This document shows, piece after piece, positions 47,171 to 59,989 of a DNA stretch of 64,000 bases. The stretch lies in the NCBI RefSeq assembly GCF_008831285.2, contig NC_045145.1, positions 10,106,802 to 10,170,801 of the forward strand, given 5' to 3'. This stretch comes from Nymphaea colorata. Its lineage: Eukaryota > Streptophyta > Magnoliopsida > Nymphaeales > Nymphaeaceae. The notes under the pieces were generated by a model. The model worked only from the letters and a program-made list of their open reading frames with translations. It ran no database searches and was not told the DNA's origin. A program made the translations under genes and the position numbers. Every line of letters starts with the position of its first letter. The first letter of the stretch is position 1.

Positions 47171-49954
47171 ACTTTCAAATTTCTGTAGATGAAGAATCCA
47201 ATATTCATGGTTGTATAAATAGTTGAGTTTTATAGGCCTTATTCAAATGACCAAAATCCCCTCATAACTGCAATTTAGATATGAATTTAATATGCAACAT
47301 ACTTTAGAAAGCTCCTGGCATTTCAAAAAACTTACTGTTTCATCTTTCAATCTTGTACCTAAATTTTGCTAAACAACTCATTTGAAACAAATGAAACTTT
47401 TTTCTGCTACCACCTTCCTAATAAGCCAAGTGGACCTTGTCACTTATCATTAGAACAAAGCTGATTAACAAGGTCCTTCTAAATAAAAAGAAAAATAAAC
47501 CAAGGCTTTTTGTTGAATATCCCCAAAGATGAACAAAATCTCACTTTTCAGCATTCTTACTGCATCATTATCTTAATAAATTTCATTAGTTCATTTGTTT
47601 CAACATCTTGGAGATTAACTTTTATTAGTTTTTTCTATGTTCACATTTTTTGTCATGGACTTCTGCTTGAGACCCCAAAATGAGAGATGAGATTAGTAAC
47701 TAGGAGGTCCCAATGATTTTGTAATATCATCTTCTTAGTTTGAATCTTTGTTATTTTAGAAATGCATAAGGAAGTGATGGCTGCCACACATGCAGTATAT
47801 CCACAACAAATAATATACAAACAAATTAGATGCATTTTATATGCATTTTCTGCATTGCCCTTTCAAAACCACCTCTAGAGGTGACCTCTACAAAAAGCTG
47901 ATGCAGATCTAGCTCCTTGTCATGTCCTCAACAGGTCCCCTTTAATGAGGGCCAAATTGATAATGCATAATGCTAGCCCTTCCCCTTTAATGAAGGTCAA
48001 ACTGTTTACATACTATCCCTTTTGAAGCATATGAGTGGTGATAATGCATTACTTGGCAAGCCAAGTGATAGAGGAAATGACCTCAAAGCAAGAATGAGAA
48101 TATTGAAACATCAAAACGGACAAAATGAACTCAATAGTTCCAATTTCCAAATATTGAAACATCTAAAGATCCCAAAACTAATTTCAAAGGGAAAAATTAC
48201 TAAGTAATACTCATACAATAATGGATTGGTATTTCAATAAGCAGCCACAAATATACAAAATTATGCAGTAGATGATTTTGACACATTCTTACCTTGCTTC
48301 ATCTTCTCTCGTCAAGAACTATCATCAGCAAAACTTTGGCTATATCTCCAGATCTGCTTTTTATCGCCTAGTGTAGAGGGGATGAAGCCTACAACTACCT
48401 TTTTTTCAGCAACTTCTTGTCATCCAAGCTGATCAATAATAGATGATAAACCACTTGACTGTGCTGAAAGGAAAGGAATCAACATACCAGACTGATGCCA
48501 ACTAATTTGCAGATGAACAACTAACTTGAAGATGAACGAGAACTATGAATGCAACTTCAAAACTAAAGCACTTACACTAGAAAACAACAAGGAAGACAGC
48601 ATAAAACAAAATAACCTTTTAACTTCATTCGACATCAATTGTATACAAAATAGCTTTGTCATCCATTTATACGGATGAGAATGGCAACGGGTCGGGTCCT
48701 GAACAAGTGCCCGAATCCAAACAGACCCACTTAGATACAAAATGAATATACTAACAAAATGGATAACAAAATAACATATGTAAACCAAATTTACTTTTCA
48801 ACCCTTGGTCTGCCTCGAGTATCTACGCAGAGGAACCTCCTCTCGCACCTCTCGCATAAGCTCTAGGTCCACAGGGGATCCCATAGTTGAAGGCTCATGG
48901 ACTGCACTGAAGCCCGAAGGTGGAACCTGAGGCAACAAACTGGACCCAGGAGAGTGACGGATCTGGTCCTGCCCTGCATCACAGATGAAGCCCAAGAGAG
49001 AGAAACCTGTATGTGCGATTCTACATAGGGAAAGTGGGGGGCCAAGAAAGATAGAGATTAGACAAAGGGAGAGAAACACCAAGATCAAAAGAAAGCGATA
49101 GAGTGCAAGGTGATTGAGAGGGAGAGAGAGGTATGGGCAAGTAAAATTACCTAGCCTACAAAGGAAGAAGCTAAAATGGAAGGCAGGAGGTGGCTTCTGT
49201 GGCAGTTACAATGTCCATATCCCCGAAAAAAGGGCACCAAATTCTTGTCGTTAGGTGGATTAGGAATATAAACACCATCATCCTCTTCATTTTTGGGAAA
49301 GCTAATCAACACCCAAATTAACCATCGCTACTCTTGATTAGGAAGCTTTGGTGCCACCTTCAATGTCAGAGCTTGCACGATAACTTTATCAATGCCCTAA
49401 TTAACCGTCGCCACTTTTTGAGTAGGGACCTTTGATGTCGTCGATGACCATCAGCCGTAGATGTCCATCAGTGATTGAATATGCTCCATCGACAATGAAG
49501 TGATCGTCAGAACTTGGTGGATGTTAATTGACACACAACCATTGACGGCGTAGCCAACATCGACATCAATCATCAACATGGCCACTTTTCAAATCGATGT
49601 TGTGGGCTTCTCTTCTTCAACCAACGACTAAACAAGGATACACGTCGCATATGATCACGAGCCACTGACACAGCAAGCAAAAGGGCATCGCTGAAGCCCA
49701 TATTTATTATAGTTTTGCTTTGGCTTTTATCTTCCCCATACACTATAGGGATATGGGAGTCCTCCATTTCAATGCATTGAGCAATAAAGTTTATTTTCCC
49801 CTAAACAAGTGTGTCTTTCTCTTTTATATCCAAGCATCCTTGTTCTCTCATGTAATATATTGCTTGATGACCAGACTTCCCTTATGCTCTCATTATTCTC
49901 ATTGCTGCCCTTACATTGGGCATATTTTCAATTTTGAAAGAATCATTTACTAGC

Positions 49955-50900
49955 ATACAGGTTCATGCATTCGAGCACTCACATGAATCACAAGCATATA
50001 TAAACATGGAAACTTCCACAAGCCTATAAGTACTTGTACTACATATGAGTTCCACAAGCATACAAGCACTTGTACTTTCATATGAGATCCACAAACACAT
50101 GAGCACGCATGCTCTGGTATGAGATTTACAAGCAAACAAGTACTTTCATCTTGATGTGAGATTTTCTACACTTCAGCGCACACAAGCATTTGCAAGCATA
50201 CAAGCACACACACTACCCAAACACTCGTATATAGTGCAGAGAATTTTGCACTTCCATGCGCCTCTTGGAACATCCCTGTGAATTAGAACTGTTATGATGC
50301 ACATGAAACTTGTGCTCACATGCACACAAGAACACATAAGCACTACCTTCTGATTTGTGTTTTGGCACACCAGAACTTGTATTCATGTGAATACCCAAAA
50401 TTCATGCACCTGCGTTTTGAACAACCTTTGCAATATACAAAACTAGTGCACTTACACACCAGAACTTGTATTCACGTGCACACACAACACATGAATATGC
50501 TAAAACTCAGACTATTATGCACAGAACTTGCACCCTAGGTACATGAAACTTGTGTAGTGTACATCAAACTTGTGTCTTTGAAACACACCCCTAGAACTTG
50601 TATTCCATTGGCCAGAACTCCCATTGTAAAGTCCTTGGTGCCTCGGCTCCTTGAACTCGCATCTCCGATGCACCCCTTAAACTTGCCTTACAATGAACCA
50701 AACCTTCACAAGTTCGAAGTTGTATTCATGTGCATACAGATGTACATTGGTAGAAACCTTAAAACTTGTGTTCATGATCATATAAGAACTCATAAACACC
50801 AAAACTTGTATTCATGTGCATACAAGAACATAAGTACAATGGAACTTGTATTCACATGCATGCACGAACACATGAGAACATAGATTTGACTAGACGTTGC
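49955..50900. repeat. Degenerate tandem repeats (minisatellite-like) in Gypsy interior
   Basis: The phrase AGAACTTGTATTCATGTGCA or close variants recurs more than ten times, interleaved with ACACAAGCAC/CATACAAG blocks. Spacing is irregular, roughly 30-75 bp. No coding sense is evident. Flanking stretches 49718-49955 and 50900-52034 show no pol motifs and nothing else recognisable. Confidence 0.65.
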
Positions 50901-52034
50901 ATAATTTTGATATGAACGTCTTGAAGGGAACATGTTACAATTATTCAACCTTCCTTTGGGAGGAAGAAAGATTTCTGATCATAACCAGCAAATGATCTGA
51001 AAAAGAGGTCACAACAAGACCATGACATGAACAAAAGAGAATCTTGATGAAATAGAGGGAAGCAAATCTAGGAAATGTCATTTGTTTCAATGACTAACTG
51101 GACTCAAGAAAACCAGTGGAACTCATATGAGGGACAATGATCGAGATCAAACTTGAGTCAATAAGGAAAAACAAGCACTGGGAGATGGGCTCGGGCAAGC
51201 ATAGTGGATACACTGGAATAATCAATCAAGAGTACTGGATAGGTGTACTGTTCACTTACGTCTATTCCCCAAAGACTGAAATCCATGAACATTCTCACGT
51301 AATTGGAAAGTGGAAGTTGAAACGAGTCAACAATTGAGCAAAAGCTATACTAGGACACCCAAATGGTGACGAGCCACTATAGCCTATAGCGTGGTGAGGT
51401 ATTTCCATCACAAGTGAAGGTCATCCTGAAAATAAAAGAACAATGGAAATATAGAAAGAAAAAGTCAAAACCACCAAATTACAAGAAAATAAAAGGAATG
51501 TAGAAGAAAGAATAATTCTATGGAGAGCAAGGGAAGTCTTATATCAGAAAGACCTCTACAAGAACCTCAAATTCTCTTGCAATCAAGAAATTGATGAAGT
51601 CAATGACAGGTCCTCTAAGAGAATCCTCATGAACTTAGAAGCTTGCTCTTAAATTCATGACATGGACGTCAGAAGAACTCTTCCTTATAAAGTTAAAAGA
51701 CAATGATCAATAGAAAAATCTATTTCTTAAGAGTTCGATGAATAGCAATGAAGTCCCCTCAAAATGCTAAGCTCAAGAAAAAAAAAATCTCGAACTCAAA
51801 TGCAGAACTTTTGACCTCATCCTATCGGACACATTTTCTAGAACAATGAACAAGAACGTCTCAGTTTTCAAACTATGACAACTTTTTAAAGAACAAATGT
51901 GTCCCAGTTTCTGTAAATTTCAAGAGGTTTTCACACCTAAAGTTCTTCTTCTCACTCAGAAATTTTACTTTAAATTTTCACAATTTTATGAGTCTTGTCT
52001 ATGCCGCTAAGCATAGTTTTTACCGACTTCTAGT

Positions 52035-52043
52035 AAAGAGGGG
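52035..52043 (+). other. Polypurine tract of the Gypsy-type element
   Basis: AAAGAGGGG lies four bases before TGTAGACACC, the start of the right LTR, and fixes the + orientation of the element. Confidence 0.65.
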
Positions 52044-52047
52044 CTTC

Positions 52048-55000
52048 TGTAGACACCCCAAATTTTACAGAGGTTAAAGTTACTATTTTACCTTCACAAT
52101 GTGATTACAAACTAATTTTCAAAATGAAATTCCAATAGTTGGGGTTATTTATCAGAATTACAACAAATTCAAATAGGGTAATTCTTATTTATACAAATCG
52201 CTAAAGATAGTTGAAACCAGCTTGTTACCAGCTTAAAATTAGCTCACCCTAGCTCAAATCAGACACCTGAACCTAAAACTGCAATTTAGCTTGATTGTAT
52301 GTCCTTAAGTCCAACCAGTTTAGAATAAGTTTATTTTAGTGAAAAGAAAGTGTTATTTCACTTAGTTTGAGTTATGAAGATGAAATTTCAATCCTAGTGT
52401 AATTCACTGGCTTCCATTGGGTCACTGTCCCTCCCATTTTTCAGAGGTCTAAGTTGAATTTGAGTTCAACCTAATAGAGTGAGCTGAATTCAAGATAGGA
52501 TCTTGTTCATCATGTATATATCAATCTTCCCTTCGTTTGGTTTGAGTTGATTTATCCATATTTGAGTTCAATTTCATTCCGAAGGTCCCAGAGCTTGCTC
52601 TCTCTCTTGTTTTTTAGGGGTTTTAGCTGAACTTGAGCTCAACCTAATAGAGTGAACAGAAACTGAGTTAGGATCATATTATCATCTATAAATCTATCCT
52701 CCCTTAGTTCAATTTGAGTTCATTCATCTTGGTTTGAGTTTGATTCAGTTCTAAAGGTCTCAAAGCTCATAGTCTTTCCTATTTTTAGGGTTTGAGCACA
52801 GCCTGAGCTCAACCTCATGGGGCGAGCTGAAACTGAGCTACGATCATGTTTATCATGTATAAATATGTTTTTTGTTTATTCAATTTGAGTTCATTAGTCA
52901 TCCTCGTTTGAGTTCAGTTCATTTCTAAGGTTCCAGAGCTCATTTCTAATACATGCTACAATCTGTAAACAACTAAATCAAATTAAATTTTCGATTGTAT
53001 CCTCTTACCAGTAAGTGGCTGATCTAAGAACCCCTAGCTCCATAGTAAAAATTTCAATGATAACTTGGTTATTCAAACTCTTTTCAGTTTCCCTTTATAA
53101 ATATGACATGTGTGGCTTATAAATTTTAGAAAATTTGATTTTTAGAACAATCCAATTAGAATTTTTCAGTCCAATTTTAACCAAAGCTGATCTAGAAGTG
53201 TGCATCAAGGCAGGTCTAGTATGATTGAGAAAATTCAACCGGAGCTCTGGAATTACACATGGGAGTAAAACGGTCATTCCTTTTGAGCCATATTGTTCTA
53301 CATCAACAAAGTTCATATGCCACATATATGTTACATTATGGCCTTCTTTGATAGAGCCTTAGCCCAAGTCAAATCCATTAGTTGATTTCTTTTTAAACCA
53401 AGATCACACCCAGGGCTTAAATAGTCATTTTCTTCTAAGCCATATTTTTCACCTAAATATAGGATTATAAGCCATAAATTTATCAAACTTATCTCCATAA
53501 CTCCAGCTTTCAATCCCTTTTTCATTTCAATTTCTGAACAAGTAAATTCAAAATTACATTCAAAGGTAAAATAGTCATTTTAAAAAATACTTACCCATGT
53601 CCAAGGGTAAAACAACAATTCCATTTTCAATAATGTCATTTGACACTTAGGTCATATGTTACATATACCTAATTTATAATATTTGGAGCATCAATTATGA
53701 TCTCTTCATCCATATTTTTGGATCTATGAACTATTGTCAACTAGATTTCTTATCTAAAATTCCAATCCAAATCTCCTATCGCACCCAAAATCCATTTTCT
53801 AAAACTTTTCCTTGGATTTAGATGTTGTTATGAATCTTAGAACCATATTCAGAATCCATTTTCTAGAATTTTGTCTAGATTTAGATTAATTTGAATTTCA
53901 GAATCATATCCAAAATCTATTTTCTAGAATTTACTCTGGATTCATATTATGATCTAAATCTGAGAACCATATCCCAATCAAAAGTCCAAATGAATAATTA
54001 TGCACATATGAGAAAAAGGTTGTGTTTGATTTTGTTGGGCATGTCAAATGTCAATCTGAGCAGTCACTCATGACTCGTGCAGGACTCTAAGTTGAGCACT
54101 TTTGGTTAAGATGAAATTGAATTTGATGTTCATACGACTCCATAATGAATTTTTTAGTTTGACATAAAATATAATATATGGTTTGATGTGTCCTATCTTT
54201 TCATTATGTTTACACCACATTGTTGCTCCATAAAACATGTCAGCATGGACAAATGCTAATGATTCATTCAAAACTTTGCAAAGATCAGTCCTATATTGCA
54301 AGTTTAGAAGAGTTCTTCTCTTTCCTCGCACTTTAAAATGGGTGTCCCCTTCCTTCTAAACACACCCATCTCCTATGAAAAATTCCAGTTAAATGTTTGA
54401 AAAAAAACTCAATGAGAGAGAATTTTCTTTAAGCTTGATTTGAGTCATAATAGTGGTCAATCAAGCTAAAGGAATAAGACTAAAAGGAACCAACTGAGAT
54501 CATGGGTCATCCTAGCAGTAGGTGTGGTTCAAGAAAATTACTTTTCTGTTTTTTTTTTTTTTTTTTTTGCATTTTAGTTCTTTTCTTTCCTATTTACTGG
54601 ATAGCATGCTGTAGGTTTTTCTTTTCCTTCTTAGCATGTTTAGGTTAATTTATTTTTTACTTTGCAGTCTTGGTTTAGTTTATTTTTGTTTTAATGCTTA
54701 GTTTAGCTTACTTTCATTTTAATGCTTAGGTTAGCTTATTTTCATTTTAGTTCATAGGCTAGTTTAATTTCTATTAAGCACGGTTCTAGTTTAGTTATTT
54801 CCTCTTTTCTTTATGGATTTAATTTAAAAATCTCTTAGGTTAGGGATGTGACATAGCACTATTATCTCTCTCTTGTTCTTTTTAATGTTTCAAATTCTAA
54901 TTAGTGTATGTTTGGTTTAGAATTAGTGTATGCTATCATGTGGTTTATTTTCCTTTTTAATCATAGTTTATTAGAATCATGCATGTGCATTACTTTTTAA

Positions 55001-56412
55001 CTATGCACCTAGATCTAGGTCCATGTAGCATCTAGGCTTGACTGAATAGTAGCATGCCATTTGACAATAGTTCTAGCATGCGAAAACACAGCTCAACCTA
55101 GACTCTGTTGGGCTTAGTATCAAAAACATAGTTTTCAAATGCATGTTTTCTAATTTCCAAACCCATTTTCCAAAATTGATTTTCCGAAGCCTAAGTTATG
55201 ACATGGTTGAGATCTAGTCTAGGTCCAAACCTAATTTGAGTCTTCTTGGACCTGGCTGAGACCAGCCCTAGAACCTACTACTTTTTAACTTGATATGGCC
55301 TAAAACTTTTAAAAACTTGACTCAACTTAGTCATACCTAGTAGATTCACTTTGTGCCTAGGCCCAAACTGGATACTAAACCCACTACATGGATTTACCAC
55401 CTAGACCTTATTAGGCTTGGCTCTACCTTTATTTAGACTTATCTCTTAGGTATGTTGATCCAACCCTAGTCGATATTGGCCTTAAACTTAGCAGCCAACA
55501 AAGATATCCCTGTTTTCACTTAAGCTTATAGCTCATTTTGACTAGACCCAGACTTGATTCTCTAAGTAAACCTTTCCCATTTTGATGGACCTCTAGAGGT
55601 CCACCTCAAGCCACTAAGTACTAGTTATGATAGTTTAGAATGGACCAAGATCCATTGGATCAAATCTTGATTTTGGAACTAATGAACCCAGAACTTGAAT
55701 TGAGTTCTAATTCTAGATTAGACATAAATGCTGGATCAAAGACCAAATTTTGGATCTATAAAGTAGAACTTGGAACATGGATCTCGCAATGGGATGAAAA
55801 GAATGTTGGATCTCAAATTCGTATCTCAAACCCTAAACTGGATCTAGATAAACCCATTTCACTTTGCTTTAGATCTTTAATTTGATGTGCACCTTAACCA
55901 AACCTTGTATTGGATCTAGATTTGCCAAGTTCAAATTTGGATCTTAAGTTATGATATTGGATCCACATAAAATCAATTTCTAACATTGATTTTGGATCTT
56001 AAAATCTATTGGATTTCATATTTCAGATTTTTATGTCCACATCCCAAAACCCTAGAAATTGGATCTCACCAATATTTGAACTTAGTTCTGCATGCATCAT
56101 ATTAGGCTTAGGTTTAGTTTGCATGGATCAATGATGATCAGGAATAAGTCCGAAGTCCTTCAATCATATTATTTATTCATGTAAATGTATAGTTTGATTG
56201 TCCACATAGATTTATAAATAATAAGATTTTTTAAACCTAGGCCACGTTTATTTCTGTATTAGTAGCTCAAGATGACGATTAGAATTTAAATTTAGGTTAG
56301 AAACGTGGTACTTGGTTTGATTACCCCTGGTAAAGACATTATGAATGGTCAGACCTCATGCCAACAGGATGGGTTTCATCTCTTGGATTCTTACATAAGG
56401 AAGATATAGGCT
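52048..56412 (+). repeat. 3' LTR of the Gypsy-type element
   Basis: It repeats the blocks of 29940-34540 in the same order, for example TCAAATGTCAATCTGAGCA near 54045 against 32015, and CTAGGCTTGACTGAATAGTA near 55035 against 33130. It has the same internal tandem units (52400-52950 and 53780-53960). A poly-T run lies at 54550-54569. Similarity to the left copy ends close to 56412. Confidence 0.75.
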
Positions 56413-56459
56413 TGTAGAAGGAGATTCCGACAAAAAGAATACATCAAACATAATGGCTT

Positions 56460-58110
56460 CCTAGGCAGTTGTCAAGATAATTAGTCGGCAACTGACCCAT
56501 AGGCTACTGAAGCATACCAGCAAGTACTTCAAATATAACTCAAGCACTCATGACAAGAATCTTAGACTTCTCCTTGTTCACATTTATAGCAAGGCTTCCA
56601 AGGAATCTGTAAGTTTTATTAAGAGTGATCTAGAAAGCTTTAAGAAGCTGGCAGGCATGAAAGTGAACAAGATGTTTAAAATTCTTGTAAGGAGTGCTCA
56701 ATGAGTTATACTTGAAGTACTTGTTGGTATGCTTCAATAGCCTATGAGTTGGTTGGTTACTAATTATCTTTGCCTTCCCCTTTCCCCAACTTATAGAGAA
56801 ATTATTCTTTCCTTTGCTTACCAAGATTAAAAAGAGACTTGTAGAATGGAAGGCAAAGACAATCTCACATGTAGGGCATCTCTACCTTATCAAACGTGTG
56901 TTGTTAACATTGTCATATTACTTGATGATGGTTTTTAGGCTCTCAAAATAGTTACTAAGAAAGTTGAACAAGCTTGCATAAGATTCCTATGGAATGAGGA
57001 TGAGGGTAATAGGCATATTCATTTGGTTGGTTGGAAAATACTCAGTCCCCTCTAATGATCAAAAGAGAGTTGGCCTAAGGAGGGTAGAGGGAATTGATCA
57101 AGCCCTTCCAGCTAGCCATTGTGTTAGAATGTTGTAGAATAAAGCTTTACAATGACAAATACTTTTGTAAACACAGTTTGTATATTGTTACAAAGCCTCT
57201 TAAAGGTTCATGGGATTGGAAAGGATTAGGGTTGGTTGAAGTTGGATACAGAAGAAGATAGAATGGCAGGTTGAGAATGACAGCATGGTAAAGGTATGGA
57301 CTCACAAATGTAATGCAAAAATTCAACTATTTGAAATTGAAGGGCAACATTATGGGATGGGGGAAAAAGATATTACGTTATCCCTACAACATAGAGCTGG
57401 CATCTAGAGAGGGCAGCACAATGAGGTATTGAGACCTTTGATTAAGCCTTATATGTCCAATTTTGTACCGAGAGAGGCTTTGTATAGGCTAATTTAGGGA
57501 TGATGACCATGAATGTGTTGCGTATGTGATATTTGGCTGAGGTATAGGTTGCAATGTTGTAAAGAAAACTAGGACACTTGGCTTAGTTTTGCCCCTTAAA
57601 AAAGCTATTGTATGATGTATATAGCATGTGAAGGTTGACTACTTATTAAAAAAACAGTTGTAGAGATATGAAATGCACTAGGTTAGTACATGTGTAATTT
57701 GTGGACAAGTGGAGGAGACTGATAAGCGTCTCCTTGTCAAGTACAAAGTAGGAAGTGGATTCTGGAAGTGGATAATTGGATAAATTTGGTGCATACATGA
57801 TCCCTCAAAGAGATGCCCACTATGAGTTTAAGAGATGTATGGAGAAGAAAATCAAAGGGTTATGGAAAGCCACGTGCTGGAAGTTGATATTTTTCGTTGT
57901 TTGTTAGAAACTTTGGGATATTCGAAACAAGTGTCTTGATGAGGATATCAAGCAGACTGTGTATCATGTGATAATGGACAAATGGAAGATGCATATCTCA
58001 GCATCAAATGGAACGAGAGTGAGCTAAACAAGATTAACATATGGCTCAAGACAGGTATTTACTATGAGCAGAAAAGGGGGAGTAACAACAAAGAAATTTG
58101 TATTCGTATT
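56460..58110 (+). pseudogene. L1-type LINE ORF2, RT thumb to zinc-binding domain
   Basis: An open stretch from about 56461 to 56703 reads LTHRLLKHTSKYFKY, LVHIYSKASKESVSFIKSDL and ESFKKLAGMKVNK, matching L1 RT just before and after the FADDL box, which is itself lost. Later blocks: WKAKTISHVGHLYLIKRVLL (about 56840-56905), VTKKVEQACIRFLWNEDEGN then RHIHLVGWKIL (56952-57045), GLRRVEGIDQALPA, and the zinc-binding RVT motif CVICGQVEETDK (57691-57726). The His and last Cys of that finger are changed. It is the plausible continuation of the LINE at 29.2 kb, with the RT middle missing. Confidence 0.75.
56473..56771. repeat. Inverted duplication within the LINE RT
   Basis: Arms 56473-56571 and 56678-56771 (about 95 bp each, spacer about 107 bp) are imperfect reverse complements. 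Shared: GGCTAYTGAAGCATACCARC and AAGTACTTCAARTATAACTC. Both arms encode the LLKHT(S/N)KYFKYNS peptide, one on each strand. Confidence 0.85.
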
Positions 58111-59935
58111 CGGTATGAAAATGGGAAAAGGTCGAACTAAACAAGCATGAGCTACTACGGTGATGTAAGGTTATTAATAAAAATGGTGGCCAATGATGGG
58201 GTGGCTTTGTATGACAAGAAGATGAGAATTCTTCATAGCATTCTCAAATTTCATAAAGAATATAGGAACAAGTATCATGTGATATCCCGCAGTGATGGGT
58301 TCATTCAAAGGTTGAAAAAAATTGTACGAGGGATAACAAGAAACAAGGAATTGGAGGGCATTTTGTGAGCAGCTGGAGTAGATATAAATGTTGAGAAAGG
58401 ACAAACTACAGAGGAGCTTGGCAATTTTGTTTAGAAGCACTTCAATTCTAACTTTTCATATTTTTGCAGAGCCAATAGATATCTAACCTATTCCATTTTT
58501 GTTTTGGCAAGGATTCGGCTAATCCTTTGTGACCTATAGTTACTAAGGCTTGAATTTTTATTGGCCTCCCTATTTTTTTTATATATATCATTTTGTGTCC
58601 AAAAAGGTATGGGGCTTAGCACACAACAACCCTTTCACTTCACCTGGCTTAGAATTGGGAATTCATCTTTGTATATGTATACACTTGTGCCCTCAACTGG
58701 GCGTTTGTTTAAAATTGATTTTATTATAAGTTGTTTTCCAATTTTCAATATGTTTGACATGATGATGAAACACAAAATATATATTTGTTATTGCACTATT
58801 TCTTTTTTATTTGTTGTAGTATGTTACACTTAGTGAATGGGTAATGTTTGAATAGCAACTTTATGATAAATATTTAAATATGCCTTGTTTTATATTTTAC
58901 CTCAATGTCAATAAATTGTAAATGATACAAATACCAGCAACCACCATGTTGATTTAAGTGAAGTATTCCACTAGTAAATACCTACACTAGTGAAATTAAA
59001 CCTTTTTCAGTAGCATCCTTGTGAGTCACATATTTCACACGTGCAAATCATTGTTACATATCCATGAATTATTGAGGGCTTTGAATTATTGGTGCACATA
59101 TGCATAGGCACCTCACATGTGTATATCTGTAACTTGAAAATATTGCATGTTCATAGTTAGCTCGCAAGTACACATCTATTAAATGCCAATATGCAAGTCC
59201 ATAAAAGGAAACTCTACAAAATAGCTCTCAAGGTTTGCAAAACAATAGTTTTGCTTTTGCTAGTCATGAATGGTCAGTTGCACAAGATTTGCAACTAGCC
59301 ATCCACCAGTCTTGTTGCAATAATTGCTGATGCCATTTTCATAATGAGTGTTTGCTACATTTGTGCAATTGAGTTTTCCCTACCAAATTAAACATCCCAC
59401 ACACAATGAAACTCCTTGTGATCATGATTATGGCACCCCTGATCAAGGCCCATGATATAATGGAAATCAGTTTCTCTACTATCAATGCAAAGAGATTGAA
59501 TATGAAGGTCCTTTGTAGACTACTGAATATGTAGGACCCTCTCTGGCAACACATATTATGATGGTGGATCCTGCAAATGGGACCCACTAACTAGTCCTTC
59601 GTCTATGGACGATCCTACTCGCTTGCAGAAAAAAAAATGGGTACATTAAATGATAAAAACCCACTCAAATATCAAATGATGTGTATTTCATCTCTTCCTT
59701 TGTGTTATGATAATCATGATTATGCCCCTAGGCAGGCCCTTCAATTCAAACCATCTAAACTCTCTCTCTCCCTGCCCTCACTTTCTCTCTCTCTTTTCTG
59801 AGTTTATATTCAATCTCTTTCATGCTATTAGTGTCCTTTGAAAGCATGGTGAAGCCCTATAAATCTCCTTCGTCCTTAGCAAGGCTTTTAATCTATATTG
59901 TCTGGAAAACACACTATGGACTAGGGTTTCATATT
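58110..59935. other. AT-rich interval without recognisable genes
   Basis: 58147-58368 is an open stretch (MSYYGDVRLLIKMVANDG start) of unknown origin, possibly linked to the LINE tail. A (CT)n microsatellite lies at 59759-59802. Nothing else is supported. Confidence 0.4.
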
Positions 59936-59989
59936 GAATGGTAAAATATTCCTACTACTTGCATCTTGATTCTTCTTGCTTTCTTACCA

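Larger units (their letters stand above)
37568..49714 (-). mobile_element. CACTA (En/Spm) transposon, about 12.1 kb, inside the Gypsy element
   Basis: The left end is CACTACAACAATTATTTG. The proposed right end, read on the other strand, is a decayed copy: both ends share TCAGCGA and CTTTTGC about 20-40 bases in, but the right terminus reads AACTATAATAA. Flanks CTG (37565-37567) and TTG (49715-49717) are a possible 3-bp duplication with one mismatch. CATCGA-type subterminal motifs cluster at both ends (37605-37750; 49430-49600). Inside, on the - strand, are tnp2 transposase and Transposase_24 remnants in the usual CACTA arrangement. The left end and coding content are firm; the right end is moderate. 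Confidence 0.75.
29940..56412 (+). mobile_element. Old giant Ty3/Gypsy-type element with ~4.4-4.6 kb LTRs, inserted in a LINE
   Basis: Two long direct repeats, 29940-~34540 and 52048-~56412, keep the same order of blocks and both start TGTAGACAC. A purine tract AAAGAGGGG (52035-52043) precedes the right one, so the element reads on the + strand, as does the gag remnant at 35.6-37.5 kb. No protease, RT or integrase is visible. Without the CACTA insertion (12.1 kb) and hAT-like element (0.6 kb), its size is about 13.6 kb. LTR divergence is high by eye, so it is old. I did not identify a primer-binding site or the target duplication, and the right end is approximate. Confidence 0.75.

Noticed and set aside
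48655-48725. GAATGGCAACGGGTCGGG-type sequence seen at the ends of some plant MITEs
   Set aside because: No inverted partner or target duplication found.
48798-49088. 96-codon - strand frame ending REEVPLRRYSRQTKG, resembling the basic linker between Copia integrase and RT
   Set aside because: The resemblance is limited to a few residues and no neighbouring Copia domain is visible.
50551-50562. CACTA-like right terminus (TTGTGTAGTG)
   Set aside because: Lacks the internal blocks shared with the left end; the 49.7 kb end fits better.
49955-50900. CRISPR-like array
   Set aside because: Units are diverged, spacing is irregular, and the context is a plant retrotransposon.
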